From positions 1-55,420 of the forward strand of contig CABSJL010000009.1 of assembly GCA_902478055.1 (NCBI GenBank): a stretch of 55,420 bases of DNA. The letters run 5' to 3'. Source of the stretch: an uncultured Veillonella sp. Its GTDB lineage: Bacteria > Bacillota > Negativicutes > Veillonellales > Veillonellaceae. This document shows positions 8,525-18,313 of the stretch, one piece after another; the first letter of the stretch is position 1, and every line of letters begins with the position of its first letter. Made by a program: the position numbers and the translations under genes. The notes under the pieces were generated by a model. It had not been told where the DNA came from. It was given only the letters and a program-made list of their open reading frames with translations, and ran no database searches.

Positions 8525-9961
8525 ATGAATAGTTCTGGATATAATAATCACAACAAATTGCTTATTAGCAAAATCATAGTGCTTATAGCAGATTATATTT
8601 CTATTGTGTTAGGCACATTAGCGGCCTATCATTTGCGTTTAAACTTGCCATTATTACAGGTAAGTTCAAATTTTAAGGTAGATGAGATCTATGTATACGG
8701 TGTTATACCTTTCGTATTTTTAGCCATATTATTGCTCAATAATGCCTATTCTGTAGTATCTCCTTATTGGGATACGATGAAGAACTTATTCCGTAGCATC
8801 ACTATTGGCGTCGTTGTATCCATTGTGCTCATGTACACAGGTCATGTAATCAACGATGTATCTCGACTCTTTGTTGTTTTTGCCTATCTATTTATGCTGC
8901 TCTTTATCTTTAGTGGTCGTTTTATTGTAGGCAAGATTCTTTCTAAGGCAGGATACTTAACTATACCAGTCCTCTTAGTTGGTGCAGGTAAAACAGCAGA
9001 GCTTGTAAAGAAATCCTTAGATCGTATGCCAATTGCTACGTACAAGATTATTGGTTATGTAGATGATAATCCTAAATCCTCTTCTATTGCTAAAGAATAT
9101 CCATGTCTTGGTGCTTTTTCCGATGTTGAAGATGTTATCAAAGATACAGGTGTACAAACAGTTCTTATTTGTGCACCAGGGTTAGAACCTAAAAAGTTAG
9201 TATCTTTGATTAATCGATTGCAATTATTGGTAAAACGAGTAGCCTTTGTGCCTGAATTATTTGGTTTGCCCACAAGTAATATTACGGCTCGTGGCATGAT
9301 GGAAGAGCAAGCCGTTGTATTGCGTGTACAAAATAACTTGGCCCGTAAGTCTAACCGTATTATGAAGCGCATTTTTGATATTGTAGCTACCGTATGTGGG
9401 GGCATCTTGATTTTGCCAATCCTTGCTATTGTAGCTCTATTGATTTATCTAGATTCTCCAGGGCCTATCGTATTTGGTCATAAGCGTGTTGGTCAAGGTG
9501 GTAAAGAGTTCCCATGCTATAAATTCCGCTCCATGGTGCCGAATGCACAAGAGGCATTAGAGGTATATTTGAAAGAAAATCCTGCAGCCCGTGAGGAATG
9601 GGAACGGGATTTCAAATTAAAAGATGATCCTCGTGTTACTCGTATTGGTAAATTCCTTCGCAAAACAAGTCTTGATGAATTACCACAATTGTGGAATGTT
9701 CTCGTTGGTGATATGAGCCTCGTAGGTCCTCGTCCTATCGTGCGTGATGAAATCGTAAAATACGGCGACTATATCAACGACTTTTACCTTGTACCACCAG
9801 GCATTACTGGTGTATGGCAAGTTAGCGGTCGTAGCGACACTACCTATGAAGAGCGTGTTTTGATGGACTCTTGGTATGTTCATAATTGGTCTGTGTGGAT
9901 CGATATTGTATATCTTTTGAAAACGGTGTTGGCTGTCGTTAAATCGAAAGGGGCTTATTAG
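8525..9961 (+). CDS. wbaP: Undecaprenyl-phosphate sugar phosphotransferase (WbaP-like)
   Basis: This 478-residue polyisoprenyl-phosphate hexose-1-phosphate transferase has four N-terminal membrane helices and a central CoA-binding-like Rossmann domain (VLLVGAGKTAELV). A reentrant helix precedes the catalytic sugar-transferase domain. Signature motifs are YKFRSMVPNA, DELPQLWNVLVGDMSLVGPRP-type core and GVWQVSGRSDTTYEERV, ending in KGAY as in WbaP proteins. It starts O-unit synthesis by moving a sugar-1-phosphate, plausibly Gal-1-P, onto undecaprenyl phosphate at the cytoplasmic face. The sugar cannot be settled from sequence; WcaJ-like Glc-1-P is the alternative. GGGG lies 7 bases before the ATG. 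It heads the second glycan block, behind the leader hairpin. Confidence 0.88.
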   Translation: MNSSGYNNHNKLLISKIIVLIADYISIVLGTLAAYHLRLNLPLLQVSSNFKVDEIYVYGVIPFVFLAILLLNNAYSVVSPYWDTMKNLFRSITIGVVVSIVLMYTGHVINDVSRLFVVFAYLFMLLFIFSGRFIVGKILSKAGYLTIPVLLVGAGKTAELVKKSLDRMPIATYKIIGYVDDNPKSSSIAKEYPCLGAFSDVEDVIKDTGVQTVLICAPGLEPKKLVSLINRLQLLVKRVAFVPELFGLPTSNITARGMMEEQAVVLRVQNNLARKSNRIMKRIFDIVATVCGGILILPILAIVALLIYLDSPGPIVFGHKRVGQGGKEFPCYKFRSMVPNAQEALEVYLKENPAAREEWERDFKLKDDPRVTRIGKFLRKTSLDELPQLWNVLVGDMSLVGPRPIVRDEIVKYGDYINDFYLVPPGITGVWQVSGRSDTTYEERVLMDSWYVHNWSVWIDIVYLLKTVLAVVKSKGAY

Positions 9962-9969
9962 TCGGTATT

Positions 9970-10941
9970 ATGAGGGATAGTAGTTTTGATATTATGAAGG
10001 GAATTGCAATTTTGCTTGTTGTTTTAGGGCATTCTGTTCCAGACCAAGCAAGTGCTAGTGGTATTGCTAGTTATCCTTTATATTTGATGCGGACTATAAT
10101 TTATAGCTTCCATATGCCTGTATTTTTCTTTGTAGCCGGCTATTTTATGCATATACCTTTGAAAGAGGGCTTCCAGAAATTCGTAAAAGATAAAAGTATA
10201 CGGTTAATGGTTCCTTATTTCACTATTGGTTTATTATATTTTCCTTTCAAATTAGCTTTATCAAAATTTGCAAATCAGCAACTTAATCCGCAAGACATAT
10301 GGAAAATATTAATAGGTATTAATCCGGATGGGGAACTATGGTTCTTATATTGTTTGTTCTTCATTTCAATCTTGATTGCCATATTGGTTAAGCGTGTAAA
10401 TTTAGGTTTACTAATTGGATCTTTCCTTATTGGAATGCTATCTGATGTATTAAATATCTTTTCTATAGCTATGGTATCGGAGATATTGTACTTCCAATTC
10501 TTCTTTATCTTGGGATTATATATAAAGAAATATGCGCTATTGGATTATATGAAATCCACAGGAATAGCTTTTATATCTATGGTGATTTTTGGTGTAGGTA
10601 ATTATGCATTACTGCATGATATTAATGTGTTTAAAATACTTACTCTTGTAACAGCAGTTTCGGGCATTACTATTACATACTATATAGCTAACCAAATCTC
10701 ATCTAGAATCGGATTATATAAAACACTACTAATCTTTTTAGGCACTGTCTCAATGGATGTTTATATCTTTAGTGATATCGTTAAGATTCCATTCAGAATT
10801 GTACTTTGGTCTAAATTAGGATTGTATTATGAAGCTTTTATTGTGTGCTTCTTAGCATCTACAATTCTATCTATCTTGATAGGTTATATGTTAAGAAAAA
10901 ATCATTATTCACGATTACTATGTCTTGGAATGAAAAAATAA
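9970..10941 (+). CDS. Acyltransferase family 3 membrane protein (O-acetyltransferase-like)
   Basis: This 323-residue protein has about ten membrane segments and the acyltransferase-3 start FDIMKGIAILLVVLGHSVP, whose His is the presumed catalytic or acyl-binding residue. The downstream SFHMPVFFFVAGYF block is the second family signature. Members move acyl groups, often acetyl, onto glycans across the membrane, as in OafA-type O-antigen acetylation. It starts 8 bp after the wbaP stop with almost no ribosome binding site, suggesting translational coupling. The likely role is O-acetylation of the O-unit; the acceptor is unknown. Confidence 0.83.
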   Translation: MRDSSFDIMKGIAILLVVLGHSVPDQASASGIASYPLYLMRTIIYSFHMPVFFFVAGYFMHIPLKEGFQKFVKDKSIRLMVPYFTIGLLYFPFKLALSKFANQQLNPQDIWKILIGINPDGELWFLYCLFFISILIAILVKRVNLGLLIGSFLIGMLSDVLNIFSIAMVSEILYFQFFFILGLYIKKYALLDYMKSTGIAFISMVIFGVGNYALLHDINVFKILTLVTAVSGITITYYIANQISSRIGLYKTLLIFLGTVSMDVYIFSDIVKIPFRIVLWSKLGLYYEAFIVCFLASTILSILIGYMLRKNHYSRLLCLGMKK

Positions 10942-10951
10942 GGATATACAT

Positions 10952-12055
10952 ATGAAAAAACAATTTGATTATTTAGTAGTTGGGGCTGGTCCATTCGGTG
11001 CTGTATTTGCCCATGAGGCACATAAGCGTGGTAAATCTGTACTTGTTATCGATCGCCGTAATCATATAGCAGGTAATCTGTACTGTGAAAGTAAAGATGA
11101 TATTAACATTCACGTCTATGGTGCACATATTTTTCATACATCCTTAAAGCATGTGTGGGATTATGTGAATCAATTTGCTGAGTTCAATCACTATGTAAAT
11201 AGCCCTGTGGCGAACTATAAAGGTGAAATGTATAATTTGCCTTTTAATATGAATACCTTCTCCAAAATGTGGAATATTCGAACTCCTAAAGAGGCACAGG
11301 ACATCATTACCAAACAACGATCTGCTATTACAAGTGAACCTAAGAACTTAGAAGAGCAAGCTATTAGTCTCGTAGGTACAGATATTTACGAAAAGCTCAT
11401 CAAAGGCTATACGGAAAAACAATGGGGCCGTAAATGTACAGAATTGCCAGCTTTCATTATTAAACGTTTACCTGTCCGTTATACATATGATAACAATTAC
11501 TTTAATGACCGTTTCCAAGGCATTCCTATGGGCGGTTATACGAAGATGATTGAACGCATGTTAGAGGGCATTGAAGTCCGTTTAGGTGTAGACTTCCTCA
11601 AACATCGTGATGAATATGAAGCCTTGGCAGATACAATCATCTATACAGGTCCTATTGATGAATATTTTGATTACTCTGAAGGTGTACTAGAATATCGGGG
11701 TCTTCACTTTGAAACAGAACGTCTTGAAGAAGAAAACCATCAAGGTGTGGCCGTTGTGAACTATACGGAAGGGGACATTCCGTATACTCGTATTATTGAG
11801 CATAAGCATTTTGAATTTGGCACACAACCTGTTACATATGTAACAAAAGAATATCCAAAAGACTGGAAAATTGGCGAAGAGGCCTATTATCCAGTGAATG
11901 ATGTAAAGAATTTAGATCTTTACGCAACATATGTTAAAAAGGCTAAAACGATTTCCAATGTTATCTTTGGTGGTCGTTTAGGGGAATATAAATATTACGA
12001 TATGGATAAGGTTATTGCTAGTGCCTTGGCATTAGTAGAAAAGGAGTTAGCCTAA
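10952..12055 (+). CDS. glf: UDP-galactopyranose mutase
   Basis: This 367-residue flavoenzyme interconverts UDP-galactopyranose and UDP-galactofuranose. It has the N-terminal FAD Rossmann motif DYLVVGAGPFGAVFAHEA, then VIDRRNHIAGN, YGAHIFHTS, the EKQWGRKCTELP segment and a C-terminal GGRLGEYKYYDMD block with conserved Arg and Tyr. Length and motif order match bacterial Glf proteins. It implies that the surface polysaccharide contains galactofuranose. AAGGA lies close to the ATG, and the gene follows the acyltransferase by 10 bp. Confidence 0.96.
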   Translation: MKKQFDYLVVGAGPFGAVFAHEAHKRGKSVLVIDRRNHIAGNLYCESKDDINIHVYGAHIFHTSLKHVWDYVNQFAEFNHYVNSPVANYKGEMYNLPFNMNTFSKMWNIRTPKEAQDIITKQRSAITSEPKNLEEQAISLVGTDIYEKLIKGYTEKQWGRKCTELPAFIIKRLPVRYTYDNNYFNDRFQGIPMGGYTKMIERMLEGIEVRLGVDFLKHRDEYEALADTIIYTGPIDEYFDYSEGVLEYRGLHFETERLEEENHQGVAVVNYTEGDIPYTRIIEHKHFEFGTQPVTYVTKEYPKDWKIGEEAYYPVNDVKNLDLYATYVKKAKTISNVIFGGRLGEYKYYDMDKVIASALALVEKELA

Positions 12056-12116
12056 CCAAGTTTTCATATGGTAAGTAGATAGACTTGAGAGACAACACTC
12101 ATGTAGGAGAGTACTA

Positions 12117-12887
12117 GTGAATATTAAGATTTTAGTAGCTACACATAAGCAATATTGGATGCCAGAGGACTCCGTGTACATGCCAATCCATGTAGGGCGA
12201 GAAGGCAAAGCTGATATTGGTTATACCGGCGATCATACAGGAGATAATATCTCCTCAAAAAATGCGAATTATTGTGAATTAACAGGCCTTTATTGGGCTT
12301 GGAAAAACCTTGATGCGGACTATATCGGTCTCGTTCATTACAGACGATACTTTACGCGCAAAGAGGTGCGTTCCGTAGAGGACAAAAAGAATCAAATTCT
12401 TACAGGTCCAGAATGGGAAAAACTACTTTCAGAGTATCCTGTTGTGGTAGCAGATAAGCGTAAATATTATATTGAATCTAACCGTTCTCACTATAATCAT
12501 GCCCATCATAGCGACGGCCTTGATGCGGCAGAGCAAATCATCGCTGAAAAATATCCAGAATATAGTGCTGCTTTCACAAAGGTTTGCAATCGCACCTGGG
12601 CGCACATGTTCAACATGTTTGTTATGCGTCGCGACCTATTTAATCAATACTGTGAGTGGATGTTCTCTATCTTGGAGGAAATCGAACATCGCGTCGATAT
12701 TTCCAATTACGATACATACGAAGCGCGTATTTATGGTTTTGTAAGTGAAATCTTGCTTGACGTATGGATTGAAGCAAATAACATCGACTATAAAGAACAA
12801 AACGTATCCTTTATGGAGCCTCAAAATTGGTTGAAAAAGGGTAGTTCCTTTGTGTTGCGTAAATTTGGTTTACAAAGTAAAGGCTAG
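12117..12887 (+). CDS. DUF4422 protein (putative glycosyltransferase)
   Basis: This 256-residue soluble protein begins with GTG, supported by TAGGAGA six bases upstream. The N-terminus (IKILVATHKQYWMPED) and the SKNANYCELTGLYWAWKN and YIGLVHYRRYF blocks are the DUF4422 signature, a domain common in capsule and O-antigen loci and often annotated as a glycosyltransferase. No DXD is obvious. Its place between glf and two glycosyltransferases suggests it adds a sugar, perhaps Galf, to the O-unit; that is inference. Confidence 0.82.
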   Translation: MNIKILVATHKQYWMPEDSVYMPIHVGREGKADIGYTGDHTGDNISSKNANYCELTGLYWAWKNLDADYIGLVHYRRYFTRKEVRSVEDKKNQILTGPEWEKLLSEYPVVVADKRKYYIESNRSHYNHAHHSDGLDAAEQIIAEKYPEYSAAFTKVCNRTWAHMFNMFVMRRDLFNQYCEWMFSILEEIEHRVDISNYDTYEARIYGFVSEILLDVWIEANNIDYKEQNVSFMEPQNWLKKGSSFVLRKFGLQSKG

Positions 12888-12895
12888 GTACCATT

Positions 12896-13960
12896 GTGAA
12901 TCCAGTACTATCTATCATTGTTGCAGCATATAATGCGGAAACTACAATTAAACAAGTTATAGACAGTGTATATTCACAAAATGTAGACACATCCCTATAT
13001 GAGTTGATTATTGTAAATGACGGTTCTCAGGATAAAACAGGAGAACTGCTTGATACATTGGCTAGTGCTTATCCTGGTATGTGTCTTGTGATTCGCCATA
13101 TTCCAAATGGTGGCGTATGTAATGCTCGCAACTATGGCATGTCTATTGCACGCGGCGAATACGTAACCTTTATGGACTCCGATGATTATTATGGTGAAAG
13201 CATCCTTTCCTCCTTTTTCGAGAAATATAACCAGCATCCACAAGTAGATTTTTGGAAATACGGTGCTGTTGAACATTACATTGAGCATGGTGAAAGCCTT
13301 CGTGACAAGGTAAACGATGTGGCGGATTTTCTATCTAGTGATGCTACAGATGTTTTACGAATGGCTCTTGAAATGGAATATATTCCTCTCTTTGGTTATG
13401 TGTGGAACGGCTTTTACAAACGATCGATCATCGAGGCCTATCATATTCAGTTTTCTGCGGAATACATTATGGAGGACTTTATGTTCTCTTTCGAGTACTT
13501 AACTCACGCACAGTCCATGGGGACGATTCCTCATGTGTACTATCACTATATGCTCGACTTAGATAAGACTAGTCTTTCTAAGAAATGGGAGCCAAAGTAC
13601 TACGAAATGTATCGCTTGAAGGTTCAAACCATTTATCAGTATATGGTTAATGTAGGTATTGATGATGTGCAGTGCTACCAATTGTTGAGTGTGTTATACG
13701 TTAAATATATGTATTCTGCACTAGAACGGATGGGCGCAGTTTCTTCGATAGCTGGTAAATATACATGGTTACAGCAGTTATGGCAAGACGATGTATATAA
13801 GGCTATGCATCCTCATATGAAGGGTAGTACCTCTCTCATCGGCGTATTATCTGGATTGCTTAAATATAAATGGAATTTAGGTATTATCGCATGTACAGAG
13901 TGCATTTCCTTTGTACGCCATCGTCTTAAAGGTTTATTTGCGAAGATTAAATCTAATTAG
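12896..13960 (+). CDS. Glycosyltransferase family 2
   Basis: This 354-residue GT-A glycosyltransferase begins with GTG, 8 bp after the previous stop. It has LSIIVAAYNAETTIKQVIDS, VNDGSQDKTGE, GGVCNARNYGMSIARGEY and FMDSDDYY (the metal-binding DXD-type motif), then about 230 residues typical of O-unit transferases. It probably adds one residue of the repeat unit in the cytoplasm. The ribosome binding site is poor, so coupling to the DUF4422 gene is likely. Donor and linkage are unknown. Confidence 0.88.
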   Translation: MNPVLSIIVAAYNAETTIKQVIDSVYSQNVDTSLYELIIVNDGSQDKTGELLDTLASAYPGMCLVIRHIPNGGVCNARNYGMSIARGEYVTFMDSDDYYGESILSSFFEKYNQHPQVDFWKYGAVEHYIEHGESLRDKVNDVADFLSSDATDVLRMALEMEYIPLFGYVWNGFYKRSIIEAYHIQFSAEYIMEDFMFSFEYLTHAQSMGTIPHVYYHYMLDLDKTSLSKKWEPKYYEMYRLKVQTIYQYMVNVGIDDVQCYQLLSVLYVKYMYSALERMGAVSSIAGKYTWLQQLWQDDVYKAMHPHMKGSTSLIGVLSGLLKYKWNLGIIACTECISFVRHRLKGLFAKIKSN

Positions 13961-13974
13961 AAAGAAGCATAATT

Positions 13975-15120
13975 ATGACAAACCGAGAACCTCATGTATT
14001 ACGTGTGTTACAAGTGGGAATGACACGTAATCTAGGTGGCATAGAAACATATTTGATAGAACAATTTAGACATCTTGATAAAAGTAAAATTGATTATGAT
14101 TTTGTGAACATCACAGGGGAATACTCTATTTGTTATGAAGATGAAATCTTAGCCTCTGGTAGCAAGATTTTTAAGGTTGTTTCTAGACATAAAAACCCGC
14201 TGCTCCATTATTGGCAGTGGTTTAATATATTGTTACAAAATAAAGGCGTTTATGATGTAATCGTCTTGAATACAAATAGCCTGGAATATGTATTTCCTCT
14301 CGTTTTAGGCAAGGTATTTGGCATACCGGTTCGCGTTATTCATAGCCATAATTCAGGCTTTGAAAACAAGCAAGGCTTGGCCCGTCGTATCCTCGTAGGG
14401 ATGAACAAGAAATTACTAGCATGGAGTGCTAATTTGCGCTTTGCATGTAGTCAATTTGCTGGACAATGGATGTTTAAGGATAATCCATACCACGTTATTT
14501 ACAACGCTATTGATATTCACAAATATGATGTGGACTTAGCCGTTCGTGATGAAATGCGCCAAGCTTTAAACTTAGATACAGCGCTAACATTGCTACATGT
14601 AGGGCGTTTTTCGTACCAAAAAAATCATTCCTTCTTGTTGGATATCTTCAAAGAAGTGCACAGTATTCAGCCCGATTCTGTGTTGTTGCTAGTAGGGGAT
14701 ACTACTGAAGAAAGTGAATTCTTAACGGAAGTCAAACGAAAAATCAAAGCATACGGGTTAGAGCATGTCGTTCGTTTGCTAGGCAGACGGGATGATGTTA
14801 ATAAGATTATGCAGGCTGCAGATGTACTTGTGATGCCGTCCTTTTTTGAAGGCCTTACCGTGGTAGGCATCGAAGCACAAGCCTGTGATTTGCCACTGCT
14901 TTTATCCGATACGGTAACTAAGGAATTAGGATTGTTACCATCTACTCAATTTATTTCCTTAGACGCCGGTGCTAAGGCGTGGGCAGAGGTGATTGTGAAT
15001 AGTAAACAACATAATAGACGCAGTCGTTATGAAGAGTTAAAAGCAGCAGGCTATGATATTGGGTTTGAAACAGAACGTGTTGAGAAGTTATTGATAGACG
15101 CTTATCATGAGCTAGCATAA
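13975..15120 (+). CDS. Glycosyltransferase family 4 (GT-B fold)
   Basis: This 381-residue GT-B enzyme has an N-terminal glycine-containing loop (VGMTRNLGGIETYLIEQF) and an inter-domain IHSHNSGFENK. Its donor domain carries LLHVGRFSYQKNH, LLLVGDTTEESE and the MPSFFEGLTVVGIEAQACDLP segment with its EX7E-type Glu pair. It resembles capsule and exopolysaccharide transferases such as EpsF-like proteins. It lies 14 bp after the GT2 gene and 16 bp before the HAD-domain gene, clearly within one operon. Its specificity cannot be read. Confidence 0.88.
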   Translation: MTNREPHVLRVLQVGMTRNLGGIETYLIEQFRHLDKSKIDYDFVNITGEYSICYEDEILASGSKIFKVVSRHKNPLLHYWQWFNILLQNKGVYDVIVLNTNSLEYVFPLVLGKVFGIPVRVIHSHNSGFENKQGLARRILVGMNKKLLAWSANLRFACSQFAGQWMFKDNPYHVIYNAIDIHKYDVDLAVRDEMRQALNLDTALTLLHVGRFSYQKNHSFLLDIFKEVHSIQPDSVLLLVGDTTEESEFLTEVKRKIKAYGLEHVVRLLGRRDDVNKIMQAADVLVMPSFFEGLTVVGIEAQACDLPLLLSDTVTKELGLLPSTQFISLDAGAKAWAEVIVNSKQHNRRSRYEELKAAGYDIGFETERVEKLLIDAYHELA

Positions 15121-15136
15121 TAGTTGGGGAGAAGGA

Positions 15137-17050
15137 ATGGAGTTAGCATTACAACAGGCCATCGATGTACATCCGGTCATTACATTTGATGTCTATGATA
15201 CGCTAGTATGTCGCGTTATCTATAAAGATAGAGATCTATGGCAATTAGTGGATCAGGAATACCAAAAGCGAAATCATGTAAAGCCTATTGGTTTTTACAA
15301 GAAAAGGGAGACGGCTGACCATAAGGCGCGTAAAACGTATCCGTACCGAGAGGTAACACTGGACGAGATTTACGAAGTCTTTGCTGATTTATACGGTCAG
15401 GAATTAGCCGATGCATGTAAGGCTTTAGAAATTGAATTAGAAATCAATTTAACTTTTCCTAATGATGAGGTCATAGAGGCTTATCAATACGCATTACAGC
15501 AAGGGAAGAAGGTATATATCATTTCCGATATGTATTTGACGGATACCATCATTGGTCAAGTATTAGAACATAATAAGATTACAGGTTATGACAAACTGTT
15601 TGTGTCTTGCATATATCGCAAAACTAAACATGAAGGGGGAGCTTTGTTTAGTGCTGTATTAGAGGAAATACAGGCAGATGCTAAGGATGTGCTACATATT
15701 GGGAACGATGCAAAGGCAGATATTCAACAGTCAAAAGTTGTTGGCTTAGATGCGTACTTAATCAAGCCTCCTAGTCGTAAATCGTACGTCAATGAAAGCA
15801 AGGCGAAGAGCGATCTAGATTATTCTTTGTTATATGGTTTTATCAAGAAACATAACTCCCCTCAAATGCCTGATTCCTTGGCGTATCGATTGGGATTCGA
15901 TGTGTTTGGTCCTATTGTTAAGGGCTTTATGGAATGGATTAAGGTACATAAGGATAACTATAATCTTGATGCTATTTTATTCTTAGCCCGTGACGGCTAT
16001 GTATTGCAAGAGATTAGTGATCAAGAGGGGGAACTTACTAGTTTCTACTCTTATTTGTCTCGTCGATCTGTAGTTATTCCTATGATTCAGTATCGTCAGT
16101 CCTTAGAGGACATTTTGCGGTTATATAAATCTTGGCAATCAAATATAAAGCTGAATACTTTATTTAATCGATTGGGCATTCCTTATGATGCGGAGGTTGT
16201 TCGTTCCGTTGGTTTAAGTGAAAGCTCCACTTTTACGCGCGATGAATTGCCTCAAGATGAGCGAATTCAAGCCCTCTATAGTCAAGTGCGAGCGAAGGTA
16301 TATTATAATTCACAAGAACAAGGACAGTTATTGTCGGATTATCTCAAACAGTATAAGGATTACGGTAGAATTGGTATTGTAGATCTTGGTGCTGGTACCA
16401 TTGTATCGGCGCTTCAGCAATACAGTACAATCAAGAACTATAATATTGATTGGATTCCGCTCTACCTACAAAATAGTCTTGAGCCAACAGATTCGTATAT
16501 TAATATTTCTCAAAACTACGAATTGCAAACAGCGTTACGCTTAGGTTATATGTTCTTAGAGGTATTCTTTACGGCTCCTCATGGTACAACCTTAGGCTAT
16601 GAGTACAATGAGAAATGTGAAGCTATACCTCTACTAGAGGACTACGAATATAGCTCCATGCCTGAGGAATATAAGAATCGCTTGGATGAGTTACACCAAG
16701 GGGCTATGGACTTCTATCAGTCTTATCCACTAGATATGATACAATATGGCTCTATTGATGCAGATCTAGTGATGACGAACTTCATTCAATTTGTCTTGTA
16801 TCCAGATGATGAAGATGTAGCGTACTGGGGACCATATCCAGTGTATATAGACTCCTTTGAGCCGATGGTTAAGAATAAATCCTTGGTTGCTTATTTAATT
16901 AATCCAAAACAATTGGTTACGGACTTTAAGGATAGCATCTGGCCTGCAGGTTTCTTACATACTCTAGGTAATTCTAATCTATTATTAGGTATGTTAAATC
17001 ATAGTAATCAACTGCGATTATCTTTGAAAGATAAGTTGGTGAAGCGATGA
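15137..17050 (+). CDS. Large HAD-superfamily protein of polysaccharide loci
   Basis: This 637-residue protein has an N-terminal HAD phosphohydrolase-like domain of about 215 residues. The nucleophile motif is ITFDVYDTLV, the second motif IISDMYLTD, a Lys lies near RKTKHEGG, and the acidic motif is HIGNDAKADIQ, so all catalytic residues look intact. About 420 further residues of unassigned fold follow, starting with a conserved ILFLARDGYVLQE. Such two-part proteins recur in capsule and O-antigen loci. The function is not established; phosphatase action on a sugar phosphate or glycan-modifying phosphotransfer are possibilities. Its last four bases overlap the flippase start. Confidence 0.75.
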   Translation: MELALQQAIDVHPVITFDVYDTLVCRVIYKDRDLWQLVDQEYQKRNHVKPIGFYKKRETADHKARKTYPYREVTLDEIYEVFADLYGQELADACKALEIELEINLTFPNDEVIEAYQYALQQGKKVYIISDMYLTDTIIGQVLEHNKITGYDKLFVSCIYRKTKHEGGALFSAVLEEIQADAKDVLHIGNDAKADIQQSKVVGLDAYLIKPPSRKSYVNESKAKSDLDYSLLYGFIKKHNSPQMPDSLAYRLGFDVFGPIVKGFMEWIKVHKDNYNLDAILFLARDGYVLQEISDQEGELTSFYSYLSRRSVVIPMIQYRQSLEDILRLYKSWQSNIKLNTLFNRLGIPYDAEVVRSVGLSESSTFTRDELPQDERIQALYSQVRAKVYYNSQEQGQLLSDYLKQYKDYGRIGIVDLGAGTIVSALQQYSTIKNYNIDWIPLYLQNSLEPTDSYINISQNYELQTALRLGYMFLEVFFTAPHGTTLGYEYNEKCEAIPLLEDYEYSSMPEEYKNRLDELHQGAMDFYQSYPLDMIQYGSIDADLVMTNFIQFVLYPDDEDVAYWGPYPVYIDSFEPMVKNKSLVAYLINPKQLVTDFKDSIWPAGFLHTLGNSNLLLGMLNHSNQLRLSLKDKLVKR

Positions 17051-18291
17051 AAGTAAACTGGGCATTATTGGAAAATATTGGTTCTTTGCTAACTGTAAAA
17101 GGCCTTCAATATATTCTGAGCTTTATTACCTTTCCTTATTTAGTGCGGGTTCTTCACGTTGATGGCTTTGGTCAGCTCGCCTTTGCTACAGGCGTGGTAC
17201 AGTACTTTTTACTATTTTCTAACTTTGGCTTTGACCTCAGTGGTCCGAAAAGTATTGCGCGCCATGATCGTGGGCCAAAGAGGGGCTTTTATTTCAGTTC
17301 CATCATGGGGGCTAAGCTCTTTATTCTCGCCGTTATAACCGCTGTGTTTGGGATATTGATGTTTATCCTGTCTAACTGGTTCAATTATAATGCACTCCTT
17401 TATGGGGCGGTGTATTTAAATGTTATTGGTACGGCTCTGTTTCCAATTTGGTTCTTCCAAGGGATACAGAAGATGCGCTACATTACCTTTGTTAGTATCT
17501 TAGGTCGTATCGTATCGGTAGCGGGGATCTTTATCTTTGTAAATACCTTAGATGATATTGTGTGGGCTGCCTTTTTCCAATCCATTACTAATGTGATTGC
17601 GGCGGTCTTCTCGTGGATCATCATCTACAAGGAATATCCAGATATTTTGATGCGCATTAAATGGTGTCATATTAAGAATGCCATTAAGGATAGTGTTCCG
17701 TACTTTGGCTCTATGGTGGCTATTAATCTCTATACTAGCTCTACCATCGTATTTCTTGGTTTAGTAACGTCCGATTACGTCGTGGGCATCTATACGGCGG
17801 CAAATCGCATTATTGATGCTTTCAGAGGTGGTCTAAGCCCTGTAGTTGACGCTTTATATCCATTTGTTAATAAAATCGCCAAGGAATCTAAGGAAAGGGC
17901 TCAATCGGTGTTGCGTAAAGCAACGATTATTTTGTGCTCTGGTACGTCCTTGCTCTGCATTGGTATCTTTGTAACTGCTAAATGGTTAGTTTATTACATT
18001 CTTGGACCAAGCTATGAGGAGTCCGTGTCGGTATTGCAAATATTAGCATTCTTGCCGTTAGTGGTTATTACTAGCAATATTTATGGCCTATTCGGTATGA
18101 TATCCTTTGGTCATCAAAAGGAATTTGTTACGATTTTAGTTCACTCTGCTATTTTAGATTTATGTATCGTGTTCCCTTTACTCTATTACATGGGGGCCGA
18201 TGGCGCAGCATTGACTATGCTTTTAACAGAAATCTATGTACTCTACAGATGTATTAAATTCGTAAATGCTAGTGATTTTAGATTTTTATAA
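17047..18291 (+). CDS. wzx: O-antigen flippase, Wzx type
   Basis: This 414-residue polytopic protein has about 12 membrane helices and the polysaccharide-transporter (MOP superfamily) N-terminus with PYLVRVLHVDGFGQLAFATG. It should flip undecaprenyl-linked O-units from the cytoplasmic to the periplasmic leaflet. Its ATG overlaps the stop of the HAD gene (ATGA), indicating translational coupling. With the Wzz-like and Wzy-like genes that follow, it defines a Wzx/Wzy-dependent pathway. Confidence 0.88.
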   Translation: MKVNWALLENIGSLLTVKGLQYILSFITFPYLVRVLHVDGFGQLAFATGVVQYFLLFSNFGFDLSGPKSIARHDRGPKRGFYFSSIMGAKLFILAVITAVFGILMFILSNWFNYNALLYGAVYLNVIGTALFPIWFFQGIQKMRYITFVSILGRIVSVAGIFIFVNTLDDIVWAAFFQSITNVIAAVFSWIIIYKEYPDILMRIKWCHIKNAIKDSVPYFGSMVAINLYTSSTIVFLGLVTSDYVVGIYTAANRIIDAFRGGLSPVVDALYPFVNKIAKESKERAQSVLRKATIILCSGTSLLCIGIFVTAKWLVYYILGPSYEESVSVLQILAFLPLVVITSNIYGLFGMISFGHQKEFVTILVHSAILDLCIVFPLLYYMGADGAALTMLLTEIYVLYRCIKFVNASDFRFL

Positions 18292-18313
18292 TTAAATAAA
18301 GAAGTGAAAGCAT

